DNA of 5,654 nucleotides, taken from an uncultured Gemmatimonadota bacterium. Lineage in GTDB: Bacteria; Gemmatimonadota; Gemmatimonadetes; Gemmatimonadales; GWC2-71-9. The translations under genes were made by a program, and so were the position numbers. Below, one piece after another: positions 1-5,654 of the stretch (positions within the stretch are counted from its first letter, which is position 1; every line of letters starts with the position of its first letter). The stretch lies in assembly GCA_946479805.1 (NCBI GenBank), contig CAMLHP010000133.1:1-5654 (forward strand), written 5' to 3'. A model generated the notes under the pieces. It ran no database searches. It was not told where the DNA came from and saw nothing but the letters and a program-made list of their open reading frames with translations.

Positions 1-459
1 GCTGTAGACGTAGTAGAGCGGCTTGATGCCGAGACGGTCGCGGGCGATGAAAAGGCTCCGGCTGTCGCGGTCCCAGATGGCGAACGCGAACATTCCGCGA
101 AGGTGCTCCGGAGTCTGCTTGCCGTGGCGCTGGTACAGGTGCAGCAGTGTCTCGGTGTCGCAGTGGGTGCGGTACTCCACACCCTCCCCCTGCAGCTGGG
201 GCATCAGCGCGGGGTGGTTGTAGACCTCGCCGTTGTACACCACCGTGAAGCGGCCGTCGGAACTCGACATCGGCTGGGCGCCATGCGCCACGTCCACGAT
301 GCTGAGCCGGCGGTGCCCCAGGCCGATGCCGTCCTCGAGGAAGAGCCCGGCGCCGTCAGGACCGCGATGCACCATCTCGTCGCGCATACGCTCCAGCACG
401 GCGCGATCGAGCCGTCGGCCGGAGCCGGCGGGAACAGCGATGCCGCAAATGCCACACAT
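1..459 (-). CDS. asnB: Asparagine synthase (glutamine-hydrolysing)-type amidotransferase, N-terminal part, cut by the window edge
   Basis: The reading frame starts at ATG 459-457 and stays open for 153 codons to the left edge, so only the N-terminal glutaminase (Ntn, class II glutamine amidotransferase) domain is visible. The protein begins MCGICGIAVP; Cys2 is the expected nucleophile after Met removal. Further family signatures are HRGPDG (31-36), HRRLSIVD (49-56), YNGEVYN (75-81, with the Asn76-Gly77-Glu78 glutamine-binding loop), Asp101 in CDTETLL, RGMFAFAIWD (121-130) and ARDRLGIKPLYY (139-150). In this family glutamine is hydrolysed and the ammonia is tunnelled to an ATP-dependent synthetase domain, which is off-window here. 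The start codon shares one base with the stop of the lyase gene (TGATG), so translation is probably coupled. Family members inside polysaccharide loci often amidate uronic acids (P. aeruginosa WbpS is a proposed example) rather than make asparagine. That role is inferred here from context. The symbol denotes the family, not a proven asparagine synthetase. Confidence 0.93.
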   Translation of the reverse strand, partial: MCGICGIAVPAGSGRRLDRAVLERMRDEMVHRGPDGAGLFLEDGIGLGHRRLSIVDVAHGAQPMSSSDGRFTVVYNGEVYNHPALMPQLQGEGVEYRTHCDTETLLHLYQRHGKQTPEHLRGMFAFAIWDRDSRSLFIARDRLGIKPLYYVYS

Positions 460-2633
460 CAGTCGGTGATCGCTCCGTCCGCTAGTGTCCGTCCGTTGAC
501 CAGCACGTCCTCACCCCGCACGATCACCTCCGCCGAGGCTCCGCCGCGCCGGATGCGGAGGTGGGCCTCGCCATCGGCGACTGACCCCTGTACTTGTACT
601 TCACTCACTCCCCCGGCGTGGAGCACGCAGGCCAGGACCCCTCTACGGGGACGAATGTCGACCGCCGGTACCGGGACTTTCCTGCCATACACCGGCGAGT
701 GCCAGCTCTCGCGCCTGCTCACGCTGGCCGCGCTGTTGGCGGTGCGCAGTGTCGCCACCGCCCCGGACGGCCCCGTCCATTCAGCTCCGCCGTCCAGCAT
801 TCGCAGGGCGAGGCCCGGAGCTGCCGGGAAATGGGCCGTGAACACACCCACGCCCGGCACCGCATCAACCATCACCCATGCACGAAGCCCTGGGAGCCAC
901 ACGATGGTCCGCCGGTGGCGCAGCCCTTCCGCCCGGCCGGCAAAACCCGCTACCGATCCCGCCACCATTCCCGCTTCAGCGTCGAGCACAAATCGCTCCA
1001 GCGTGGCATCTGCCCGGCGGATCCAGCGGAACGGCGCCCCCGGTTCGGCAGCGGCGTGCCCATCGATGGTGATGGTCGCGTGCCGGTTGCCGCCCCGAAA
1101 TGCGTTGCGCTCGCCGTCGCGGTCCAGGTAGCTGAACGTCCCTCCGTCCATCACTAGCGGCGTGCCTCCCACCGCCCATTCGAAGGAAAGCGCGTCACAG
1201 TGCGAATGCCCCGCCGACAGACCACCCTGCGGTCCCGCCTCGAAAAGAAGCCAGTCCCCGACAGCGCTGTCGCGGAAGACAGCGTACCCACCGGCCCGGA
1301 ACACCGACCCACTCCGTGCTACCCCTTCTACCTCTTCTACCTCTTCTACCTCTTCTACCTCTTCTACCTCGTCTACCCCTTCTACCTCTTCCACCCCTTC
1401 TATCTCTCCCGTTCCCAGCAGCCATCCCAGTTCTGGCGCGCTGCCGGGGGAGCAATATTCAGGCCTCCCAAGCACCCTTGCGCCGAGCGCCAAGGTATCA
1501 CGGAAATCGTTGGCATTCCGTGACTTGAGCCACACCAGCCGGCCCCCGTCCTCGTCGCCCACGAGGGGCCAGGTGTGGTCCGGCCGCCGGATCGCCACAA
1601 GGTAGTCGAGCAGGTTTCCCAGCAGGGGCTCCAGCCACGCGGGCCGAGCCTCTCCCGCAGCGTCGTGCAGCAGCGCGAGATGAAGGTAGAAATCGGTAGT
1701 GTAGCGGTGGTAGTAGGTCGCCTGTTCGAAGTAGACCCCGTCGGGCAGCACCTGCCGGTGGCGCTCCGAGTCGAGAATCGCGATGCCCTTCCTGCGCCAG
1801 CGCGCGGCATCGCGGACGCATGGCAGACCCTGGCCCAGGTACGCCAGCCCCAGCGCCTCGCCCGTGAGATGGGTGTTGGGACTGAACCACGTGGAAAGAT
1901 TCCGCTCGATGTGGCGGCCGTGGCGGTGCAGCATCCCCACCATGCGACGGACCAGCATGGGATCCAGCTGGTCTCCCGCCAGAGCGAGGACCCAGATCCA
2001 CGAAATGGAGCGGAATGCCACTTCCAGGCTGCTGGTCCAGTTCATCCCCTGACCGGGCGGATTCTGGTCCATCCAGGAGGAGAGGTAGCCGGCGGCTGCA
2101 TCGATGTACCGTCGCTCACCCGTGAGCAGAGCCGCCTGCGCCAGCGTCACCAGGAACTGATGCCGGTTGAGTTCCCAGGTGACCTTGTGGTCGCCCACAA
2201 TATCGGCGTCCAGATACGGAACCCGGCTCCAGTGCTCCATGGGCGCACGCAGGCCAGACACAGGATCGAGTTGCCACTCGACCGGCGTACCAAATTCGAG
2301 ACCCTCATACCCCAGCAGCGAAAAGCTTCCCGCCGCTACTCGATCCGCCCGCTCCAGAATCTCGGCGGCCTCCTCAGCCATGGACTCTCGGATCATCACC
2401 ACAGCAGCAGCGGGATCATTCAGCCCCGGCAGGACCCGCCTGGCCGAGGCAGCCACCTGGCCGGGATCGAGGTCATCAATGCTGGTGCCGGACACCAGGA
2501 GTGAGCGCCAGTCTCGGCCGGCAGGTTCGCGAAGCGTGCGATCGAGCCCCGCTCTCTCGCGTGCCAGGCGCAGCAACGAGAGCGACCTGCCAGTGAGCTC
2601 GCGCAGGCTCCGGCCCCGCAGGGACCCGATCAT
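459..2633 (-). CDS. Heparinase II/III-family (alginate-lyase-like) polysaccharide lyase with internal VEE repeat
   Basis: This 724-residue protein resembles the heparinase II/III-like proteins of exopolysaccharide operons. Such enzymes cleave uronate-containing polymers by beta-elimination. An N-terminal Arg/Leu-rich segment (1-40) precedes an all-helical toroid (about 130-395). The toroid carries GMNWTSSLEVAFRSISW (196-212), WFSPNTHLTGEA (249-260) and EQATYYHRY (303-311); the Tyr/His of the last motif resemble the catalytic positions of the superfamily. The C-terminal beta-sandwich domain (about 443-724) has the hallmark GHSHCD (475-480), DGGTFSY (496-502) and GGNRHAT (514-520). Residues 411-437 are a Val-Glu-Glu/Gly repeat sitting exactly between the two domains. 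No signal peptide or transmembrane helix is visible, which is unexpected if the substrate is extracytoplasmic. The ATG at 2633 overlaps the preceding stop by 4 nt and has a GGGAG 8 nt upstream. Polymer specificity is not predictable. The family assignment is firm; the activity and its role in trimming or release of the polymer are inferred. Confidence 0.92.
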   Translation of the reverse strand: MIGSLRGRSLRELTGRSLSLLRLARERAGLDRTLREPAGRDWRSLLVSGTSIDDLDPGQVAASARRVLPGLNDPAAAVVMIRESMAEEAAEILERADRVAAGSFSLLGYEGLEFGTPVEWQLDPVSGLRAPMEHWSRVPYLDADIVGDHKVTWELNRHQFLVTLAQAALLTGERRYIDAAAGYLSSWMDQNPPGQGMNWTSSLEVAFRSISWIWVLALAGDQLDPMLVRRMVGMLHRHGRHIERNLSTWFSPNTHLTGEALGLAYLGQGLPCVRDAARWRRKGIAILDSERHRQVLPDGVYFEQATYYHRYTTDFYLHLALLHDAAGEARPAWLEPLLGNLLDYLVAIRRPDHTWPLVGDEDGGRLVWLKSRNANDFRDTLALGARVLGRPEYCSPGSAPELGWLLGTGEIEGVEEVEGVDEVEEVEEVEEVEEVEGVARSGSVFRAGGYAVFRDSAVGDWLLFEAGPQGGLSAGHSHCDALSFEWAVGGTPLVMDGGTFSYLDRDGERNAFRGGNRHATITIDGHAAAEPGAPFRWIRRADATLERFVLDAEAGMVAGSVAGFAGRAEGLRHRRTIVWLPGLRAWVMVDAVPGVGVFTAHFPAAPGLALRMLDGGAEWTGPSGAVATLRTANSAASVSRRESWHSPVYGRKVPVPAVDIRPRRGVLACVLHAGGVSEVQVQGSVADGEAHLRIRRGGASAEVIVRGEDVLVNGRTLADGAITD
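471..476 (-). promoter_or_regulatory. Possible ribosome binding site of the amidotransferase gene
   Basis: The minus strand reads GGAGCG here, with an 11-nt gap to the ATG at 459, which is somewhat longer than ideal. It lies in the final codons of the lyase gene. The start is fixed mainly by the conserved Met-Cys-Gly N-terminus of the amidotransferase family, not by this site. Confidence 0.4.
1323..1403 (-). repeat. 9-bp tandem repeat (minisatellite) coding for Val-Glu-Glu units
   Basis: Nine consecutive 9-bp units fill these 81 bases. On the plus strand the consensus is CTCTTCTAC. Four units in a row (1332-1367) are identical, and the flanking units differ by one to three bases: CCCTTCTAC at 1323 and 1377, CTCGTCTAC at 1368, CTCTTCCAC at 1386, CCCTTCTAT at 1395. 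On the coding (minus) strand each unit reads GTA GAA GAG, giving residues 411-437 of the lyase as IEG, VEE, VEG, VDE, four VEE, then VEG. The unit length is a multiple of three, so gain or loss of units would keep the frame. Identical units in the core and diverged units at the edges are typical of slippage-driven arrays. The plus strand is almost pure pyrimidine here. Confidence 0.95.
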
Positions 2634-3670
2634 CGCGCCAGCTCCCGGTAGACGGACAGCACCTGATCCAGGTCGTCCCCGGCATCAGCCTGCGCCGAAG
2701 CCGGCCGATCGCCTCCCAGCGCCTGGCGGACAGCATCCACCAGCCCCGCCACCGATCCCACCTGGACGAGAAAGCAGCCATCCGGGCGCATGCCGGTATC
2801 GGTCGCGACCACAGGAGTGCCGAGGGCCAGCGCTTCACGGACGCTGATCGAGTCGCCGTCATAGCGGGTGGTGCGGAGCAGCGCACCCGCCCTGAGCAGT
2901 AACGCCAGCGTCTGCCCATGCGCGACATCCCCGGCAACGAGGATGTGTTCAGCCGAGGCGGAACTGGCAGCCACCATGCGTATGGAGTCCTCCTGTGAAC
3001 CGCTTCCAAGCACCAGCAGCCCCGCGCGGGGATGGCTGACCCGTATGGAAGGCAGCGCCTCAACCTGCAGCGGAATGTCATACTCCGGCTCGAGCAGGTT
3101 CACCGAGACCAGCAGCGGGTCGTGAGCCTGCCGGAATGATTCCAGCCGCGGCTCCAGGGCTTCGCGTTCCGCCGCTGCCCGGTCGGGGTGAGCGTGCGGC
3201 CGGATGACCCTGATACGATCGGGGGCGCATCCGAAGCGCAGGAAAAGCTGCTCGAGTTCGCGATTGACGACGATTATCCGGTCGAATCGCCGCAGGACCG
3301 CTCCCCTGAGGGTGCGCCGAGATGCGGATTGACCGGCGGGAGATGACGGATATCCGCCTGAGTGGAAGGTCAGCACGCTGCGGCGCCCCGGCAGCGACGT
3401 GCAGGCTGCCGCCAGCGCCAGCAGCCGGCCCGACAAGTGACCGCCGAGATGCAGGTGGATGACATCGGCGGGCAGGAAGACCAGTGACCGAAGCAGCGCC
3501 GCGGCGGAGCGGGGATAGTGAACCCCTGGCGCTCCGCTCTCGGCAGCGCTGGTGATGTTCACCACCTCATTTGGAATGCCGGCGTCATCCATGCGGCGGC
3601 GCAATGCCACCAGGTGGGTCTGGACACCGCCGAACGGAGGCGGCCAGGGCCCCAGCTGCACCACCCGCAT
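2630..3670 (-). CDS. Glycosyltransferase, GT4-type (GT-B fold)
   Basis: This 346-residue protein transfers a sugar from an activated donor to a growing glycan, probably at the cytoplasmic face of the membrane on a lipid-linked acceptor. The first Rossmann-like half opens with MRVVQLGPWPPPFGGVQTHL, whose Gly-Gly-Val loop is typical of GT4 enzymes, and continues through IHLHLGGHLSGR (71-82) and LTFHSGGYPSS (100-110). The second half has VLGSGSQED (220-228), LVAGDV (244-249) and DGDSISVREALALGTPVVATD (271-291). That last stretch is the nucleotide-sugar-binding EX7E region, here Asp271...Glu279, so the first acid is Asp instead of Glu. No transmembrane segment is seen. I chose ATG 3670 because the conserved beta-strand begins there and it overlaps the upstream stop as TGATG. 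An ATG at 3748 would add 26 Arg-rich, non-conserved residues lying inside the dehydrogenase gene. No clear Shine-Dalgarno precedes 3670, so re-initiation after the upstream stop is likely. The length is on the short side of normal. Donor and linkage are unknown. Confidence 0.9.
   Translation of the reverse strand: MRVVQLGPWPPPFGGVQTHLVALRRRMDDAGIPNEVVNITSAAESGAPGVHYPRSAAALLRSLVFLPADVIHLHLGGHLSGRLLALAAACTSLPGRRSVLTFHSGGYPSSPAGQSASRRTLRGAVLRRFDRIIVVNRELEQLFLRFGCAPDRIRVIRPHAHPDRAAAEREALEPRLESFRQAHDPLLVSVNLLEPEYDIPLQVEALPSIRVSHPRAGLLVLGSGSQEDSIRMVAASSASAEHILVAGDVAHGQTLALLLRAGALLRTTRYDGDSISVREALALGTPVVATDTGMRPDGCFLVQVGSVAGLVDAVRQALGGDRPASAQADAGDDLDQVLSVYRELAR
2642..2646 (-). promoter_or_regulatory. 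Ribosome binding site of the lyase gene
   Basis: The minus strand reads GGGAG here, 8 nt before the ATG at 2633. It lies inside the last codons of the glycosyltransferase gene. It supports the 2633 start and, with the ATGA overlap, suggests efficient coupled translation of the lyase. Confidence 0.6.
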
Positions 3671-5654
3671 CAGGAACCGGTCACGCCGCGCCAGTCGATC
3701 CGCTTCGGGTTCCCGCCGTCGCGGCAGGAGTCCATGAGGCGAAGGCATGCCACCGTGGCGCGGGCACCGTCTTCGACGCTGGTGGCCGCCGGCCTGCCGG
3801 TACGGATCGCCTCCACGAAGTCGCGCATCTGGGCGTCGTATCCCTTCTCCGCAAACCAGCGCTTCGAGGTGCGCCGCAGCGCGCCCGCCACGGTGGCGGA
3901 CTTGAAGTCCTCGGTCGCAAGCCCGATTCCGGGAGCGAATACCTCTATCCGCTCGCCGCCCGATGTGGCGGAGCCCACCGTGCAGTACGCCAGGGTGGCA
4001 ATCGAGCCGTCCTCAAAGCGGAAGCTGGCAGCGATGTTGTTCTCGCCGATCGGATCAGTGGAACCGGTGGGCAGCGACCAGGCGGACACCTCGACCGGCT
4101 CGCTTCCAAGGAGCCAGGTAAACACGTCGATGAAGTGACAGGCCTCGCCCAGTATTGCCCCGCCGATGGCGGGATCCGCCATCCAGAAGCCACCGGAGAT
4201 TCCCGGCGAGTTCACCCTGCAGTTGATGACGGCAGGCGACGACCTCCCGCGGAGCCGGTCCCGCACCTTCACGTAGTCAGGTGCGAATCGCCGGTTGAAT
4301 CCCACTGAAAGCTGCTTGCCCGACGCCCGCACCGCGTCGGCCAGCTGGCGGCACTCGTCGTCGGTGAGGCACATCGGCTTCTCGACCAGCACGTGCTTCC
4401 CCGCCTTGAGCGCAGCGAGGGCCTCACGGGCGTGGTTCTGGTTGCGGCTGGTGATGATCACGCCGTCCACCTCGGCGTCGCCCAGCACTTCGGCCATATC
4501 GGTGGCGGCGTACTTCGCGCCAAAGCGATTGGCGTAGGCCTTGGCCCTGGCGCCGTTGCCCGACTGCACTGCACGGAGCGATCCGCCGGCCTTCTTGAGC
4601 GCGGGCAGGTGGGCCCATCTCGCGATATTCGCTGCGCCGACAAGCGCGAGCCTGGCCCCCGGCGCGGCCTCGCTTGTGCCAGCCAGGTCGACCCGGCGCC
4701 TGGGGGTGAACTCCGCCGGTTCCTGGGTCACGGAATACTCCAGCAGCACCGCCATGCTGGTCGATCCCGGCTGCATGATGACGTCGTATGCGTCGGACGC
4801 CTTCTCCAGCGGAAAGCGGTGGGTCACCAGCCGGTCCACCTGGACGCCGCCGGCACCGACCAGCCGGAGGAATTCCTCCATGTTCCGGTTCTCGGTCCAC
4901 CGGACATAGGCGAAGGGATAGTCGCGCGCCTGCCGCTCGTACTCGGCGTCGTAGCTGCCAGGACCGTAGGCGCGGGCCATGTAGAGCTGGATTTCCTTGA
5001 GGTACATCTCGAGCCATGGGAACTGCATCTCCACCGCGCCCAGCACGATGATCCGTCCGCGGTCGCGACAGAGCGACAGTGCCAGCTCGCACGGCGCCGA
5101 TGACTTCGCGGCCGCCGCGATGAACACCGCATCGGCGCCCCGCCCGTCGGTCAGCGCGCGGATGGTCTCGACTGCCTCGCTGCCGGCGTGACCCGCTTCC
5201 GCCCCCAGCTCCTCGGCCAGTGCCACCCGCTCGGCGCGCAGGTCGATCGCTATTACCCGGGCACCCTGCAGGCGTGCCAGCTGGGCCGTGAGCTGTCCCA
5301 CCAGCCCCAGGCCGACGACGGCGACGGTGTCTCCCAAACCCAGCCGGGCTATCCGGACACCGTTCATGGCTATCGCTCCCAGCGTGGCGAAGCATGCGGC
5401 GTCGAATCCAACGCTGTCGGGCATCCTGGCCACCAGGTTCCGGCCGGTCATGATGCATTCACCATGGCCAGTGCCCTCACCGCCATACGCCACCCGGTCG
5501 CCAATCTCGAGATCCGTGACAGTCGGGTGCTTCCCCACGATCACGCCGGCGCCCGAATATCCCAGCACCGCGTAGTCGGAGAACTTGGCCATCACTTCGC
5601 GCATGGTGCGGAAGGGTCCGTTGGCCTTCATCACGTCGAGCACCTTCTGCAGGT
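3670..5654 (-). CDS. Bi-domain oxidoreductase (MDR alcohol-dehydrogenase-like + Gfo/Idh/MocA), 5' end cut by the window edge
   Basis: The frame is open from the right edge to TGA 3672-3670, with about 660 residues visible. Numbering here starts at the valine codon 5643-5641. The first half is a medium-chain dehydrogenase-like unit: LGYSGAGVIVG (27-37), LEIGDRVAYGG (45-55), then a Rossmann motif VGLGLVGQ (110-117) followed by Asp134, which suggests NAD(H). The four-Cys structural zinc lobe of classical alcohol dehydrogenases is absent from the visible part. The second half is Gfo/Idh/MocA-like: LVGAANIARWAHLPAL (334-349), the signature VLVEKP (418-423), VGFNRRFAPDY (447-457) and GEACHFIDVF (499-508), with His503/Asp506 at the usual active-site position. 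Such fusions recur in surface-polysaccharide loci and presumably oxidise, reduce or epimerise a sugar or sugar nucleotide. The true start and the catalytic N-terminus lie beyond the edge: family members carry further conserved sequence before this point, so the GTG at 5643 is not taken as the start. The stop overlaps the glycosyltransferase ATG. Confidence 0.9.
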   Translation of the reverse strand, partial: LQKVLDVMKANGPFRTMREVMAKFSDYAVLGYSGAGVIVGKHPTVTDLEIGDRVAYGGEGTGHGECIMTGRNLVARMPDSVGFDAACFATLGAIAMNGVRIARLGLGDTVAVVGLGLVGQLTAQLARLQGARVIAIDLRAERVALAEELGAEAGHAGSEAVETIRALTDGRGADAVFIAAAAKSSAPCELALSLCRDRGRIIVLGAVEMQFPWLEMYLKEIQLYMARAYGPGSYDAEYERQARDYPFAYVRWTENRNMEEFLRLVGAGGVQVDRLVTHRFPLEKASDAYDVIMQPGSTSMAVLLEYSVTQEPAEFTPRRRVDLAGTSEAAPGARLALVGAANIARWAHLPALKKAGGSLRAVQSGNGARAKAYANRFGAKYAATDMAEVLGDAEVDGVIITSRNQNHAREALAALKAGKHVLVEKPMCLTDDECRQLADAVRASGKQLSVGFNRRFAPDYVKVRDRLRGRSSPAVINCRVNSPGISGGFWMADPAIGGAILGEACHFIDVFTWLLGSEPVEVSAWSLPTGSTDPIGENNIAASFRFEDGSIATLAYCTVGSATSGGERIEVFAPGIGLATEDFKSATVAGALRRTSKRWFAEKGYDAQMRDFVEAIRTGRPAATSVEDGARATVACLRLMDSCRDGGNPKRIDWRGVTGS

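Noticed and set aside
103..1131. Long plus-strand open frame (342 codons) opposite the amidotransferase and lyase genes
   Set aside because: It is antisense to two well-supported genes, its composition is Ala/Pro/Ser/Arg-rich with no recognisable motif, and such frames are common opposite high-GC genes.
1323..1403. Repeat as a CRISPR array or regulatory iteron cluster
   Set aside because: The units are 9 bp, contiguous, without spacers, and in frame within a coding gene.
1162..1605. Plus-strand frame reading the repeat as Ser-Thr-Ser units, and a second reading it as Leu/Pro/Tyr/Phe units
   Set aside because: A 9-bp repeat without stops is open in many frames. Only the minus-strand frame continues into conserved protein on both sides.
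1575..2504. Plus-strand open frame of 309 codons
   Set aside because: It lies fully opposite the conserved helical domain of the lyase, whose motifs fix the minus strand as coding. It has no recognisable domain.
3671..3748. 26-codon N-terminal extension of the glycosyltransferase from an ATG at 3748
   Set aside because: The extension lies within the dehydrogenase coding sequence and is Arg-rich and unlike GT4 N-termini. The ATG at 3670 gives the canonical first strand and a TGATG junction.
3670..4750. Gfo/Idh/MocA module as a separate gene with its own start
   Set aside because: No stop separates it from the MDR module, and the linker (about residues 302-332) is continuous in frame, so it is a fusion.
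5641..5643. GTG at 5643 as start of the dehydrogenase
   Set aside because: The frame stays open to the edge (Leu-Gln-Lys before this Val), and the MDR module would lack its N-terminal catalytic part. The gene is truncated by the window.

Overview
The window is about 5.65 kb of GC-rich bacterial DNA (roughly 63-65% G+C by eye). It holds four genes, all on the minus strand, so transcription runs from position 5654 toward position 1. The order of transcription is: a two-domain dehydrogenase (5' end cut by the right edge), a GT4-type glycosyltransferase, a heparinase II/III-family polysaccharide lyase, and a class II asparagine-synthetase-type amidotransferase (3' end cut by the left edge). There is no intergenic space. 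The three junctions are stop/start overlaps (TGATG, ATGA, TGATG), which points to one translationally coupled operon. The operon's promoter and terminator lie outside the window, and no RNA gene, insertion sequence or CRISPR array was seen.

Right part (3670-5654): a fusion of an MDR/zinc-alcohol-dehydrogenase-like module and a Gfo/Idh/MocA module. Middle (2630-3670): a cytoplasmic-type GT-B glycosyltransferase. Left-centre (459-2633): a lyase-like protein with an alpha/alpha-barrel part and a C-terminal heparinase II/III beta-sandwich part. Between these two parts lies a 9-bp tandem repeat coding for a run of Val-Glu-Glu units. Left edge (1-459): the glutaminase half of an AsnB-like protein.

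This gene set fits an extracellular or surface polysaccharide (exopolysaccharide, capsule or O-antigen) biosynthesis locus. The dehydrogenase would remodel a sugar precursor, the glycosyltransferase would add a sugar, the amidotransferase could amidate a uronic acid or a similar carboxyl group, and the heparinase-like protein would cut or edit the polymer. These roles are inferred from families and context; the substrate cannot be read from the sequence. The host is probably a high-GC Gram-negative-type bacterium, for example Gemmatimonadota or a proteobacterial or related lineage. No marker gene is present, so this placement is weak.

I see no evidence for a wholly new defence or mobile system. 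The most unusual element is the in-frame 9-bp minisatellite in the lyase gene (1323-1403).
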